NCBI GenBank assembly: GCA_013407085.1
Contig: JACCGJ010012510.1
Location: forward strand, 1 to 64,000
Reading direction: 5' to 3'
DNA from: Atriophallophorus winterbourni
Taxonomy: Eukaryota; Platyhelminthes; Trematoda; Plagiorchiida; Microphallidae
DNA length: 64,000 nucleotides
Below the pieces are notes generated by a model that was not told where the DNA came from, searched no databases, and saw only the letters and a list, made by a program, of their open reading frames with translations. This document shows positions 36,201 to 45,890 of this stretch, one piece after another. Position 1 is the first letter of the stretch. The number at the start of each line of letters is the position of its first letter. The position numbers and the translations under genes were made by a program.

Positions 36201-39009
36201 CCGAAAAATACGGTAATTGATCATATATGCATAGAGCATTTATTTGGCATTCATATTCCACATATTTAAGTTCGTTGCACTAACGAGCATTCATGTGAAT
36301 GTATTATGATTTGCTCAATCATCCATTATTCTAAACCAGCTGCCTTTTTACAAACATCTAAGAAACCAGCACACTCATTACGAATTCCTACATTTATATT
36401 TTCATTATTTTTTCTTGATTAACATATATGATTGGTTGAATCCATTCTCATGAAAACCAATTTATTTCGTCAACAGATGAATGGAGACTTCATGATATAT
36501 GATCCTGGAAACGATAGATTTTACACGACCTCTTTTATCGGCCGGGCATGGATGTCTTTATCAACCAGCCGAGAATTATGCGCTATCGCAACGAGGAACG
36601 ATACGTCACTTGCCATAAGCATCAGTACACTAACGACATATTGTAAGCAAGTCTTTGTTTTCTGACAATTAGCAAATACGTATTGAATTAATTGGTTTGA
36701 ACCTTATGTATGTGCTTCAGAACAACAACGTTTCTAAGCCGAATGTAATTGATGGGAGTTAAATCGTTTGAGTTGATGTTCGTAGCCCTCGAATTTAGAA
36801 ATCAATTAAAAAACGTTGTTGTCCTTCTTCAGTCAATGTCGATGAACCTCATAAGCGCGTGATTGGTCATGTTCCACATTATTTCCTCTGACTAAACAGT
36901 CCGATTCGGATGGAACAATATTCCCACAGTGCTCATAGCGATAAGCAGTACTTTGTCCAAATCACTGATTTGGACTAACATTAGAGTAGATCTTTTGTAA
37001 TAGGACTGTTTCTCATTCGGTACACATGACCCAGCAAGCATAAAAGGGCTCTGTCATAGCAGGATGAAGAGGCTCAGTAGACCAGTTTTAGAAATCCCAT
37101 TTTAGCTAGACTTTATTTACCTTCCGTCTTCCGATGTATTCCGTGAGAATGAGATGGCATAAACAAGTCGAATTTGATGTGTTTGCACCCAGGATAATTG
37201 TTTATCTCGGTTTTTCTCTCAACAAAACGAAACATTTTTTCATCTAACATTGTAGTTGTTTACTTGGACAGTATACAGATTATTTATACAGACTAATTAT
37301 GGTAGAAAATGCAGTCGTTCAAAATAATGATGGTTCAGTTTTTAATTTACCTGCTTAAATTTCTCAAAAGATAAAATGGTCGAAACATTCATGTTACCTG
37401 ATAAAAGAACTTCAAAATTACTCAAATTCACATCGTGGATAATCGAGACTACGGCAATAACATTTCAATATCACTACTTGCACTTATTACAATTCAGAAG
37501 AAAATCAAATGGCCTTCGGAAAATTAAATTGTTCTTTGATTATATTTCTTATTGCAAAGTCGAAAAAGATATTGCGAATATAAAAAAGTCGACTATATCA
37601 AGGTGAGTTGTCTCAAATAGACGCTGAAAATGTACATGCGAATAGATTCTAATCTACAAGGAAAGGCACCCAATAATCAATAATAGTTCACGTAAATTAG
37701 ACATTGCACCTTTCCTTTATGACAACTTACTAACTGAGTAATCTAAGTTATGGAATGTGTGCACGGGATAAAATGTTATCATCTGGGATGCATAATGTGT
37801 CCTTAAGTCGATCACATCATTTGACGTTATTTTGTCTTATTTTGTAGGATGATTTTTTTAAATTAACAAAACTAATTCAATTGTTTTCAATGAACATATT
37901 ATAGTTGTCGTACAACAAATTCGACTTTCAAATTTTGTTATCATTTCGTTAAATGCTTGTTGATATTATGATCGAAACGAACGTTCACTTTTTACAGTTA
38001 CATATACTTCTGCGGGATGTAAGTTGCAATTCGTTGTTGACATTTCTTTCGAATTCTGATATCTTTTAATATGAATTTTCGCTATTCACCGAATTTAATT
38101 ACAAACTATTATTCTTCTGACAAATAACGTATATATGCTTGCATTTAGCAGAATACAATAGATGATTATCGCGTCTACAAAAGACGTTGCAGATTAAACC
38201 TGTAGTCGAAATTGAGCTTAGAACACTACAGAGTAAATATTCACTACCAATAAGTTGATCACGAAAAATGACTCACTTAACGTATCTCATTGATTATTTG
38301 TTGCAAGGCATTAATCTGTTCATTGTAATGTTAATGTTTAGTGAGTGAACATATCAAGAAATAGCCTCGATGTGGCGTTGGTAGAGGACTCAACGAATAC
38401 ATTTTATAAGCAACAAAATAATATAGGAATCAAAATTTCACTACAACGATTTGCTTGTAGTGTAAGTTACGTATTTATTCGTATACATTTAATTCTGATA
38501 CGCAGCACGAAACAAAACAATTGTTTATGGAATAATCTGTTCTCTCAATGAATACAAACGCAATCGAACATCGTGGACTTTAATGAAGATTTAGTGAATG
38601 TAGACATGCTTACATTACATTAAGCTGGGCAAAAATTTGAGAATCCATTTGACGATAAGTCTGAATAAATATGCAATTACAACTTGGTCAAAAATTATTT
38701 TTTAATGATTATAACTATTAAAAATTGCAATAAATAAATGATCATTGATTGCATATTTTGTTTGATTACTGATCTTTGATTGAAATGTCAATGGCAGCTC
38801 ATACGAGACTGCGGAATATGTTGTGTCGCGCTGCGTAACTTATACATCCATTTGAAATTTTCATCGAAAAATATTTAACTAATTGAGTCCATCATCTAAA
38901 GATTAAAGGAAAGTCAAATACCTCTTGACAAAAAATTATATATCTATATAGATATATATATATATATTATATATTATATAATATTATTAGTATATTCTCT
39001 ATATATATC

Positions 39010-39049
<40 letters not shown>

Positions 39050-42000
39050 CCACACCATCATAATCTATAAGTATATAGCCTATCTCTATATCTCTATCTC
39101 TTATATCTGTCTCATATAATACCATATATAATGATCTTATAAATTTTATTTGATTTCTAGTGTCGACGGATAACGACCAATCGACAGGTAATTTTCTTCA
39201 CTTGAATTTTCATGACGTTTTACGATCTTTTCCCTTGATAGAAATTCAAAATTCACATGCCCGTATGGCACATTTAACCCATGAATCAAATAAAATAACT
39301 CCGTTTTTCTATGCACACTGTTGTATTAAATTAATTATATATGTCTTAATGACAAAATATTATGGAGTAAAAAACGGTTTACATGATTATAAATTTCTCA
39401 TATCATTTCGATATAAGGTCTACAATCGATTGATGATAAAACACATTACCGAGATTGAAAAAATAGGATAGAAAATCAATTTATCTTGGGATTAACAATT
39501 TTCGCATTCACAACACAATGTAACCTGATACTGATTAATCGAATCGATCTGAAACGAGCCAACGAACTGAGTGAGCTACACCGGAGAGTTTGTGACAAAA
39601 TCTTCGATATTTAGAAAATTGAAATTTGCAACGTAAGTAAAACCAAATCAATCACCGCTTGTTTGTAAAAGTTTGAGAGCGAAATTCTGACAGGCAGTGA
39701 GCAGCCGGACAAAATCCGTTAAATCATTTTAGGATAAAATTGCAACATTATAAGGCGGATAACGCGGAAATTTCAAGCTGATTTCCTGTGATAATAGAAG
39801 ATACCATATCACGATACATATGTTAACGAGCAAAATATATTCGCGAAATTGTCTTGATGTAATTAAACATAAAATATGAGATCTTGATTTTTCAGATGAT
39901 TGTGGTAAAGTTTTCCCGGCAAACGAAACCAAACATTTGCTGAAAAATATCGATCCGAAATGCATCAATTATATATTTGTACAACATTTGCCGAACCTAA
40001 ATCCCATAGCCGTAAACGTTGTGTCAAATCGGGTAAGCATTCAGTTTCAATCAATTTATGGAACGAGCATCGACATATTATTTCATCTATTTGTGAAACA
40101 TCTCCGAAGTACACGTCCCTCCCGAATCACCGCGCGTTTCGGTGTTTTCTCACAACAATGTCGTGGGGTTTGTACATACAAAAGAGCATTGTTGTTCATG
40201 ATAATTGGTTTCACGCCAATCTACATGTGTATAGGCATATTTGATTGAACGGGTTGGTCGTTTCATCTTTATCCAACAGTAGAATCCAAGCGAAAATCTC
40301 TGCCATTGTTTGTCAATAGTTTCAAGCGCATGTTTATCCTGATCGTACAGTTGCTACCTAATGTGGGCAAAAACAACACGGAACCGGGGGTTGAGTGTGT
40401 GAGGGAGATGCATACAAATGAGCGTTTTGGTTCATGATTATAAGTTTAACCACATTATGCATGTAGTTAGACACGTGATTGAACAGATTGGTCGTACCAG
40501 GCTTACCCAACAGTGGCGCAAAAGCGCAACTTGTTTAGCATTCATGCACCGTTTCAAGCGCACGCGGATCCTGATCGTACAATACCTGATGAGTGCAAAC
40601 AGCAAGAATCCGTTTTTGGGGTGTGCGTGAGTGTGACGGAGTAACATACAAATAAATATTATTGCAATTGATTATTTTTAGAAAATTGACAGTGCAATCG
40701 CTTCTTTGCCAAACAAAAGAACATTTACAAGAAATATTGAACCTACTGCAAGTGATTGTTTTGCAAAGTGTTAGAGAAAAGTATGAAATTGAATTGCATT
40801 ATTTGTATCAAAATGTGTTAATACATTTTATATTTTATAATTTATTCCTTCTTTCTCTAGCCTCCATAAAAGATATAAATTGAAGGGTTTTATTGAATAA
40901 ATAAACTTATTTGATCTGGCTTATGATCAATAAATGATTACTCAAGAAACGTTTAACTCTGCAATCTGGAACAGTCAGAGAGCGAAAAGAATCCATTGTT
41001 GACCAACATGCAAACTTGTGTGGATTTTGTTCACTGTTATGCTGAAATGTCACGATCCATATAACATACATTTTTTAATGAATGTATTGAAAGATATTAA
41101 AAAGGTGATGGTGAATATTTTTCAAATTTTTAAACCCAAGATTTTCAGGTAGTTCCATAAAAAAATAATGTACATCTCAAACTTTTCATGAAGTTGATCA
41201 CTTTCCGCCATATATTTTCTGGAAGATGTGGTGCATTTGAAGATGTTGAGAGATCAAAGCATAGTGTCGCTCACATTCCGCGCACTAATGCACACCACAT
41301 CCGCCTTCTAGCTGTTTGCCATCATTAGGTGAAAAAGGTGAGATTGGGTTGAGTGAGCCTTGAAAAAGCGGACAAGTGGTAAATAAAGTAATACATGAAT
41401 GCCACTGTTACATAGGGTTCGTACAGCGAACCACCGAGTAAAAACCTGAAAATGCGTTCTCTGTGGTTTACATGGTCACCCACAACGTGTAACAAACATT
41501 TATCTGTGGTATGTTGAGGTTGCCGAGGCAATAGCCATTGAGATATTTAGACCAAATTGTATGCGTTTAATAGCGATTGGTTTGTCATATCCTAAAACCA
41601 TGGCCAACATCAACCGGACCATTTTCATCAATATCATGTGACTGATATCCGTTCAATGCTCGATATTGATCACATTTACTGTGTATGTTTCCCTGTTCTT
41701 ATGCGTGTATTGTAGAGCCTAATGTGATATACCAAAAAGAATATCGTGCTCTCTATATATCTTGTTTACGCACAAAAATGAGGATCTTCAGTCATCTGAA
41801 ATTCATTTGGAAATCGTAATTTAACGTTTTCTAAGCCATATTACTTTTTCAAACAGATACTTACCAGCGGGAAGAAGGTGTACATACACACTGATTATCC
41901 ATGCGCTAGTGGCACGGCTACTGAAGAGACAATAAACACGGCTAATGGGGAATATTGTAAAGCATTTACCCCTCCAACAACACAATTGTCAATTTTGTTG

Positions 42001-44732
42001 ATGCTTGATCCAGCACAAAGGTTCGAAGATGGGGATTATTTGGAAATATTATCACGTGAGTCGTCTTCGTGAAGAGGAGTGAACATCACATTTCATGTGT
42101 CCTTTTGTTACAATTTCCAAATATTAGAAGAGGGTAATATGTTTTAAACCATATGTTCGGTACCCATTGGAATAACCAATGTAGAACATCTGTTCTACCA
42201 GTCGTGGAACAATTTTTTTCTATAATAATAGTATTCTCTAAACATGTAGTGGACCGAATAAAAGTCTGGCACTACACACAATACGGCAAAAATGGAAAGA
42301 ACTCACTAAAGGACCAAGGGAGCAAGTGTCCTAAAAACCCGGAAATTCCAACGATAGCGTGATAGTCTACATAAGAAAAGTCCAACAGATGATGGAATCA
42401 AAGGTGCAGAAAGCGCTAAAATGTTGGAGGATCCGTTAATCACAATTTCGGCACGCGGCGACCCACGCAAACTCCGCAACCGCGGAAGAAGACAAAGTCA
42501 GAGTTCGACATTGTATTGTATATTGTACATTGTACAATTGTACAATTTGTACAATTGTACAATTGTACATTGTATATTGTACAAGCATTGATACAAATGA
42601 AGTGTACATGGCCGAAAAAGAAATAATCATACAAGGGTAAAATTGTAGGTACAAAAAACTTTTATACAAAGTTAATGCAGTTCGCTACAATCACACTAGA
42701 GAAGCGATGCACTAATTGCCAATGAACGTATGGAGAAATTGGATAGCAAAACCTGTATGATGCTCCAGTGAAATAATGTGATTCGCTTCAGGAATTTTGT
42801 TAAATTTTGTCTTGAATTTTTACCTATCTCACTTATATAACAATATCTCAAAACTCACTAAACCAAATCAAATTGAGTAAACGTCGGTAAAAACTGACGA
42901 CCGCTTGTGATGTGGATGTAATTGGTATTCAACATTGTAAATCATTTATCGTGTATCAACACATGGAAATTGCTTAGGAAAATCATGTGAATATTGTGTG
43001 TGCGAACAGCGCAGTTTGTTGTACGAACTAAATTAAACACTGGCTTCAAATACTAATTTTGTTTACCACATCTCCACATCTTCACCTCTCAGCTAACCTA
43101 AACTCACTGTGTCCAAATGTTGACGGCAAGCAAGCATCAACAGGTTTTGTTATGTAAGTGAACGGGTGATGAGAGCAACATCATGCATTGCTTGCTCACA
43201 ATCGTCTTGCGTGAATGACCAGTGGTCCCTCTATAATTGTATATTTATTAAAACCCTTGAAAGGAAGCCGGTTGATGGATTAGCTAAAGGCCCAATTATC
43301 AATCGATTTTCATTCCGATTTAGTTTTTCCGATTAAACATAATATTGACATATTTCGGGTATTTTTCTATACATGTTAAATGAGAACATAATTTGAAAGA
43401 CGAGCGACAAAAGTTTAAATATATAATATTCATTTACATTTTAAAGTTTTGTATAAAACATGTCCCATTCTCTTAGTTGTGTTTCGTGATAATTCAAATT
43501 CATCAAACAAGATACGTAGATATTGCAAGAATCGTAATATCTTATGAAAATGCCGATGACTACACGTGCCTCTTGTGCTAATGTGTACAGTCGAAATATT
43601 GGTGGCTTTTTGGAACTTGTAATTTGCTAGCGAAGCGTGATTGCATGGAATGCGAGCAGAAGGACGTATTTCTGTTTTAATTTGTCTTGTTACAGCCGCA
43701 TGCCCACTACCCACAACAACAACAACAACAACAACAACAACACCACCACCACCAACAACAACAACACCACCAACAACAACAACAACACCAACACCAACAC
43801 CAGCGAAAGATTCGACGTTAAAACGGACAACATGTAAAGCACCTACTAGTGCAGGTATGTTGCACATTTTTACTGAAATCAACCGTCAATATATATAGAT
43901 ATAGATACAATGACGGTCGTATATTACGTTGTTTATAAGTGCTTCCGGTCACTGGACCACAGTTAAAAACATTATCTCCCCGCGTCTCATACATACGCGC
44001 ATCGATTGCATCTGGATTCATCCATGAGCGCAAACTGTCCAACGTTAATGCGTTCATCCATGAATCCCAATGGCGATTGAGCAACCACACAAGTCAACGA
44101 ACAAATCACACAGTTAGATTACATAGTTAAATCAAGTAATCAGAACACTGACCTAAAACGTGTCTGTCCGGGTTATCAGTTATCAGTTTGAACTGATTTG
44201 TCAACCGGTACGCTTTATGCCCTTAACACACACGGCTCTATTGGCCTAGTTAAACGAATTGCATATCGTTCGATGGCGTCTGACGTTTCTCATCTTGTGA
44301 ACCTTCTGAAAATGTTGTCACCCTAACAGTTCTAATAGAATCCTTCCGAAACTCGAAATATTACGAGTGGTGCTTCTCGACAGAAGATAGTATCCTTTTT
44401 ATCATGCGAAAGCTTGTGTTTAACACTTATTTTTAATGCACGTCACATCCACAATGTATATGAAACAGTTTATAATTGATTCCGGAATAATAACTCATTT
44501 TTATAAGCGAGGATATAGTGCGTAAATTAATTTTAGTCTTCTGAAAAATGTTCCAGCTGATTTGCTAATTATTGTCAATGAAATATTGATAATATACTCA
44601 AACCAGATTGCAAAGATATATGATTCATTTGTTCAACCCGGGTTTTTTTTGCATTTGATTTTCAAAACAGCTGGAAACGTTTATATGAGTGGTTTATTGA
44701 TGGCGTTCTTCTTCTTCGAAATGAACAATTAG
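30192..44732 (+). CDS. Novel secreted/surface protein: two CUB-like domains, micro-exons, mucin-like stalk
   Basis: Nine exons, 30192-30252, 35850-35992, 36477-36642, 37998-38018, 39161-39187, 39896-40032, 41857-42055, 43696-43854 and 44671-44732, splice with GT-AG borders and matching phases (1,0,1,1,1,0,1,1). They total 975 nt, i.e. 324 residues plus a stop, with no break. Layout: signal peptide 1-20; CUB-like domain 1, about 22-124; micro-exon linker 125-139; CUB-like domain 2, about 140-252, with C142, C162, C201 and C219 spaced as the two CUB disulfide pairs; Thr/Pro stalk 255-304; hydrophobic C-terminus about 308-320. Potential N-glycosylation sites are NVT (exon 2), NDT (exon 3) and NET (exon 6). 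It should enter the secretory pathway, with a heavily O-glycosylated stalk; GPI or weak membrane anchoring is inferred. CUB domains generally bind proteins or sugars; the partner here is unknown. Extra alternative micro-exons may exist. Confidence 0.72.
30590..30720 (-). repeat. LINE 3'-tail fragment in intron 1
   Basis: 'cgacagctttttgaatga', 'cagtccgattcgggaggaataat' and 'cgcagcgc' in inverted order relative to 62350-62420. Confidence 0.6.
31060..34216 (-). mobile_element. RTE-type LINE, full length, antisense in intron 1
   Basis: A 3157-bp copy flanked by the 10-bp direct repeat GAAAGTAAAT (31050-31059 and 34217-34226). On the - strand: a G+C-rich 5' leader (34216-33804); endonuclease 33803-32838 (KIATWNVRTMYETGKASQ, CESRWNGSG, GDMN, LIDH, ending SDP where SDH is expected); RT in pieces 32553-31924 (GKAPGPDGISPEA, QSGFRKQKSGIDQIATLR, FDSVDREF) with EYADD preserved near 31835; and the C-terminal RT tail 31753-31075 (LLYGSETWQMTAKSSGRL, RRIGRRVLSRKRS). 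It resembles schistosome SR2-type elements. Frameshifts and the lost catalytic His make it inactive. Confidence 0.85.
32838..33803 (-). pseudogene. Endonuclease part of the RTE LINE ORF
   Basis: 321 open codons. Apurinic-type endonuclease blocks are in order: TWNVRT, E in CESRWNG, YAPTN, GDMNTKLG, LIDHLSIS, and GADVASDPY where the catalytic D-H has become D-P. The copy at 53.7 kb keeps SDHY but has an early stop. Confidence 0.75.
34260..34800 (-). mobile_element. Gypsy-type RT fragment, antisense
   Basis: On the - strand, SKIDLSDAYVQVEF (near 34600), then in other frames MLTGLGYAMTFLSNLIF (the Y-x-D-D box altered to LSNL), DVFKQLAEFGFHVKC and ISKE. It covers palm and thumb only, directly beside the RTE insertion. 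Confidence 0.7.
34801..35515. other. Intron 1, no further feature
   Basis: A 94-codon frame at 35323-35607 has a hydrophobic start and Cys-rich end; only its 57-bp portion listed separately has splice borders. Confidence 0.35.
35516..35572 (+). other. Possible 57-bp cassette exon
   Basis: Bounded by attccacag and GTAAGA, phase 1 in and out, coding a Cys-rich stretch (QACTCSEISQCGKQYFCN). It fits exon 1, but joined directly to exon 2 it makes a TAA at the junction (T|AA), so inclusion would truncate the protein. It is either a chance frame or a regulatory poison exon. Confidence 0.2.
35850..35992 (+). CDS. Exon 2: first half of CUB-like domain 1
   Basis: Acceptor tctttacag, donor AACAAG|GTGACA, phase 1 to 0. 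Forty-seven codons include WSAYKWKIDPPFPHNINV, matching the aromatic-W-x-I...I-x-V strand pattern in the first half of CUB domains. The NVT sequon sits near the end. Confidence 0.72.
36100..36215 (-). mobile_element. Short hairpin MITE-like element, copy 2
   Basis: Lies in intron 2. On the - strand it starts TACCGTATTTTTCGGACT followed by ATAAGGCGCACATAAAAAC; the other end has a partial inverted version of the GCGCAC block. It is collinear over the whole length with 25738-25853. Confidence 0.6.
36477..36642 (+). CDS. Exon 3: second half of CUB-like domain 1
   Basis: Acceptor ttcgtcaacag, donor ATATT|GTAAGC, phase 0 to 1. Fifty-five codons begin MNGDFMIYDPGNDR and end in alternating hydrophobics (LAISISTLTTY), the end strands of a CUB fold. 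It has one cysteine (C103), so this domain has lost the usual disulfide pairs. Confidence 0.72.
36825..36960 (-). repeat. LINE 3'-tail fragment in intron 3
   Basis: 'ctgactaaacagtccgattcggatggaacaatattccc' is the reverse complement of the tail end at 62375-62410. Confidence 0.55.
37998..38018 (+). CDS. Exon 4: 21-bp micro-exon
   Basis: cactttttacag precedes 21 bp followed by GTAAGT, both near-consensus. Phase 1 on both sides; it contributes T-Y-T-S-A-G between split codons. It lies in the linker between the two CUB-like domains and could be skipped without changing frame. Confidence 0.6.
38940..39060. repeat. TA-rich microsatellite in intron 4
   Basis: Long imperfect (TA)n with ATATT and TCTC interruptions, 100 bp before micro-exon 5. 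Confidence 0.85.
39161..39187 (+). CDS. Exon 5: 27-bp micro-exon
   Basis: tttgatttctag, then 27 bp, then ACAG|GTAATT. Phase 1 on both sides; adds S-T-D-N-D-Q-S-T, a polar linker. Like exon 4 it is symmetric and skippable. Confidence 0.6.
39896..40032 (+). CDS. Exon 6: first half of CUB-like domain 2
   Basis: Acceptor tgatttttcag, donor AATCGG|GTAAGC, phase 1 to 0. Forty-five codons begin DCGKVFPANETK. C142 and C162 fit the first CUB cysteine pair. It ends NVVSNR at the intron, aligned with NVTRNK at the end of exon 2. Confidence 0.72.
40230..40650 (+). repeat. Dispersed repeat R1, two tandem copies
   Basis: Units at 40230-40430 and 40460-40650 share 'gattgaac.g.ttggtcgt', 'catcaatagtttcaagcgca'-type text, 'cctgatcgtaca' and 'gtgtg.g..gt' in order. 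In intron 6. Confidence 0.55.
41395..41470 (+). repeat. Dispersed repeat R2, short copy
   Basis: 'aatgccactgttacatagggttcgtacagcgaacca' matches 23627-23665. Confidence 0.5.
41857..42055 (+). CDS. Exon 7: second half of CUB-like domain 2
   Basis: Acceptor actttttcaaacag, donor TCAC|GTGAGT, phase 0 to 1. Sixty-six codons: GKKVYIHTDYPC, GEYCKAF, TQLSILLMLD, then GDYLEI. C201 and C219 (18 apart) fit the second CUB cysteine pair. The frame is open exactly to the donor and closes soon after. Confidence 0.72.
42509..42584. repeat. Palindromic TTGTACAA array
   Basis: Repeated self-complementary ATTGTACAAT and TGTATATTGTACA units, about eight in 76 bp, in intron 7. The block could fold into a cruciform. 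Confidence 0.8.
43696..43854 (+). CDS. Exon 8: Thr/Pro-rich mucin-like stalk
   Basis: Acceptor tcttgttacag, donor GTGCAG|GTATGT, phase 1 on both sides. Fifty-two codons start ACPLP, run through about 30 Thr/Pro residues encoded by an imperfect ACA/ACC (CAA-type) microsatellite, and end in a basic segment with one Cys (KRTTCKAPTSA). It should be O-glycosylated and extended. The microsatellite makes the stalk length prone to vary between individuals. Confidence 0.68.
44671..44732 (+). CDS. Exon 9: hydrophobic C-terminus and stop
   Basis: Acceptor gattttcaaaacag, phase 1. Nineteen whole codons (GNVYMSGLLMAFFFFEMNN) end at TAG. The hydrophobic core of about 12 residues after small residues (TSAAG) resembles a GPI-attachment signal or a short membrane segment, though the charged/polar end is unusual for GPI. 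This is the least certain exon. No AATAAA lies close by. Confidence 0.5.
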
Positions 44733-45160
44733 CATTGAGCGAACGAGCGAAATTTGTGGTTGAGAAGATGAAAGTACAAGGACAATTTAAAACTAGTTAT
44801 ATCAATGAACTATTCTAAATGATGTGTTTGTGTGAACGTGTGAGAGTAGATTTTAGATTATATAAATTATAAAATTAGTACGAACGCATTCTTGTTGAAA
44901 TATATCAAGGGGCTGGAAATTTCACATCGAAATCGTTTCATCAGAGTGTCACTACAAAAATGTTTTGCCAAATACTAGTGAGTGGATAGCATTAGAATGG
45001 ATCACGTTAGGACACGCAATGTCGAATCGAAAATACTATCCTAATGTCTACAACCTTTTTTTAAAGTCTGATTTTAATAATAAGTAGTATATGAACAAAA
45101 AACTGTTTTCACTCATTAAGTAGGAACAGTAAAATCAGTATCCACATGCGCTTGAATCAG
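44733..45160. other. Presumed 3' UTR and downstream sequence
   Basis: A+T-rich, no AATAAA. The variant AATATA occurs near 44899. Confidence 0.3.
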
Positions 45161-45164
45161 CAGA

Positions 45165-45440
45165 AGAATGGTATACAAGTTACGCTCGTATGCCACTGGA
45201 TGATAAGGTTGGTGCGACAAACCTGTTCAATCAGATGAGACCGCATTCATGTAGACTGTGTTTCAACCCCTGACCACGAACATAAAAAGCTCATTTACAT
45301 GCATTTCCATCACACACACATACACCACAACCAAGTTCGTGCCGTTTGCACTCATGAGGTGCGAACAGTTGGATCAGCATTCGCATGCGCTTGAAACAGC
45401 GGAAGAATGGTAATCATGATGCGTTTATATGCCACTGTTT
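45165..45440 (-). repeat. Dispersed repeat R1, inverted copy
   Basis: 'tgccactggatgataaggttggtgcgacaaacctgttcaa' and 'caacccctgacca' match 9165-9245; 'cgcatgcgcttgaaacagcggaagaatgg' is the complement of the 'tccactgtttcaagc' part of copy 1. Confidence 0.55.
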
Positions 45441-45449
45441 TGTTGAAAC

Positions 45450-45560
45450 CAAGACTACATGAGTGTAGGCTCATGCGAATGAAAAGGTTGGTCGTACCCG
45501 CCTTATCCAAAAGTAGCATATAAATAGTATATATCTATACGGAAACACAAGACTGGTTTC
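45450..45560 (+). repeat. Dispersed repeat R1, partial copy
   Basis: 'gaaaaggttggtcgtacccgccttatccaa' matches 40475-40515. In opposite orientation to the copy just before it. Confidence 0.45.
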
Positions 45561-45764
45561 GCGGATTTTGCCGCTCATCAGGCATGCGTATCCGTGACTT
45601 GACATTCTAACACCAATCTGTATTTGTGCGAAAAGCAATTATTTGCGGAATCGAGGATAAATCCTTTTTGTCAAGCTTCGAGGGCACTGATCAACGGGTT
45701 TCACAACCACGTATAGATAAGGACTCGTGAATGCTCACGAGAAATCGGAGAAACAGTAAACTGT

Positions 45765-45890
45765 AGTTTATGCCGTAAGGTAGAGAATTACAATTGCGAT
45801 TGCCTGGGGTTCCAATCCCACTCAAGGCAAAGGAAATGTGCACTGCTAAGGAGTTCAAATGAGTGCTAGCCTAGAAACCAGCTCTTTCAT
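45765..45890 (+). repeat. Single tRNA-like unit, + orientation
   Basis: 'gccgtaaggtagagaattacaatt', the B-box-like GGTTCCAATCC at about 45808 and 'atgtgcactgctaaggag' are the complement of the arrayed unit at 49.8-57.2 kb. It is a solitary copy, so the repeat also moves outside the array. Confidence 0.6.

Noticed and set aside
37376..37602. Open frame ending at a strong AAG|GTGAGT donor between exon 3 and micro-exon 4
   Set aside because: With the acceptor at 37497 the exon is 105 bp, but in the phase needed after exon 3 it gives TAA at the junction, and the open frame is in a different phase. No other acceptor gives a fitting exon.
42436..42669. - strand frames rich in Cys, Tyr and Ile
   Set aside because: They are produced by the palindromic TTGTACAA array; all frames across it stay open for that reason.
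43430..43882. 150-codon - strand frame with poly-Val/Gly
   Set aside because: Antisense of the Thr-rich stalk microsatellite; the + strand exon has splice borders and fitting phase.
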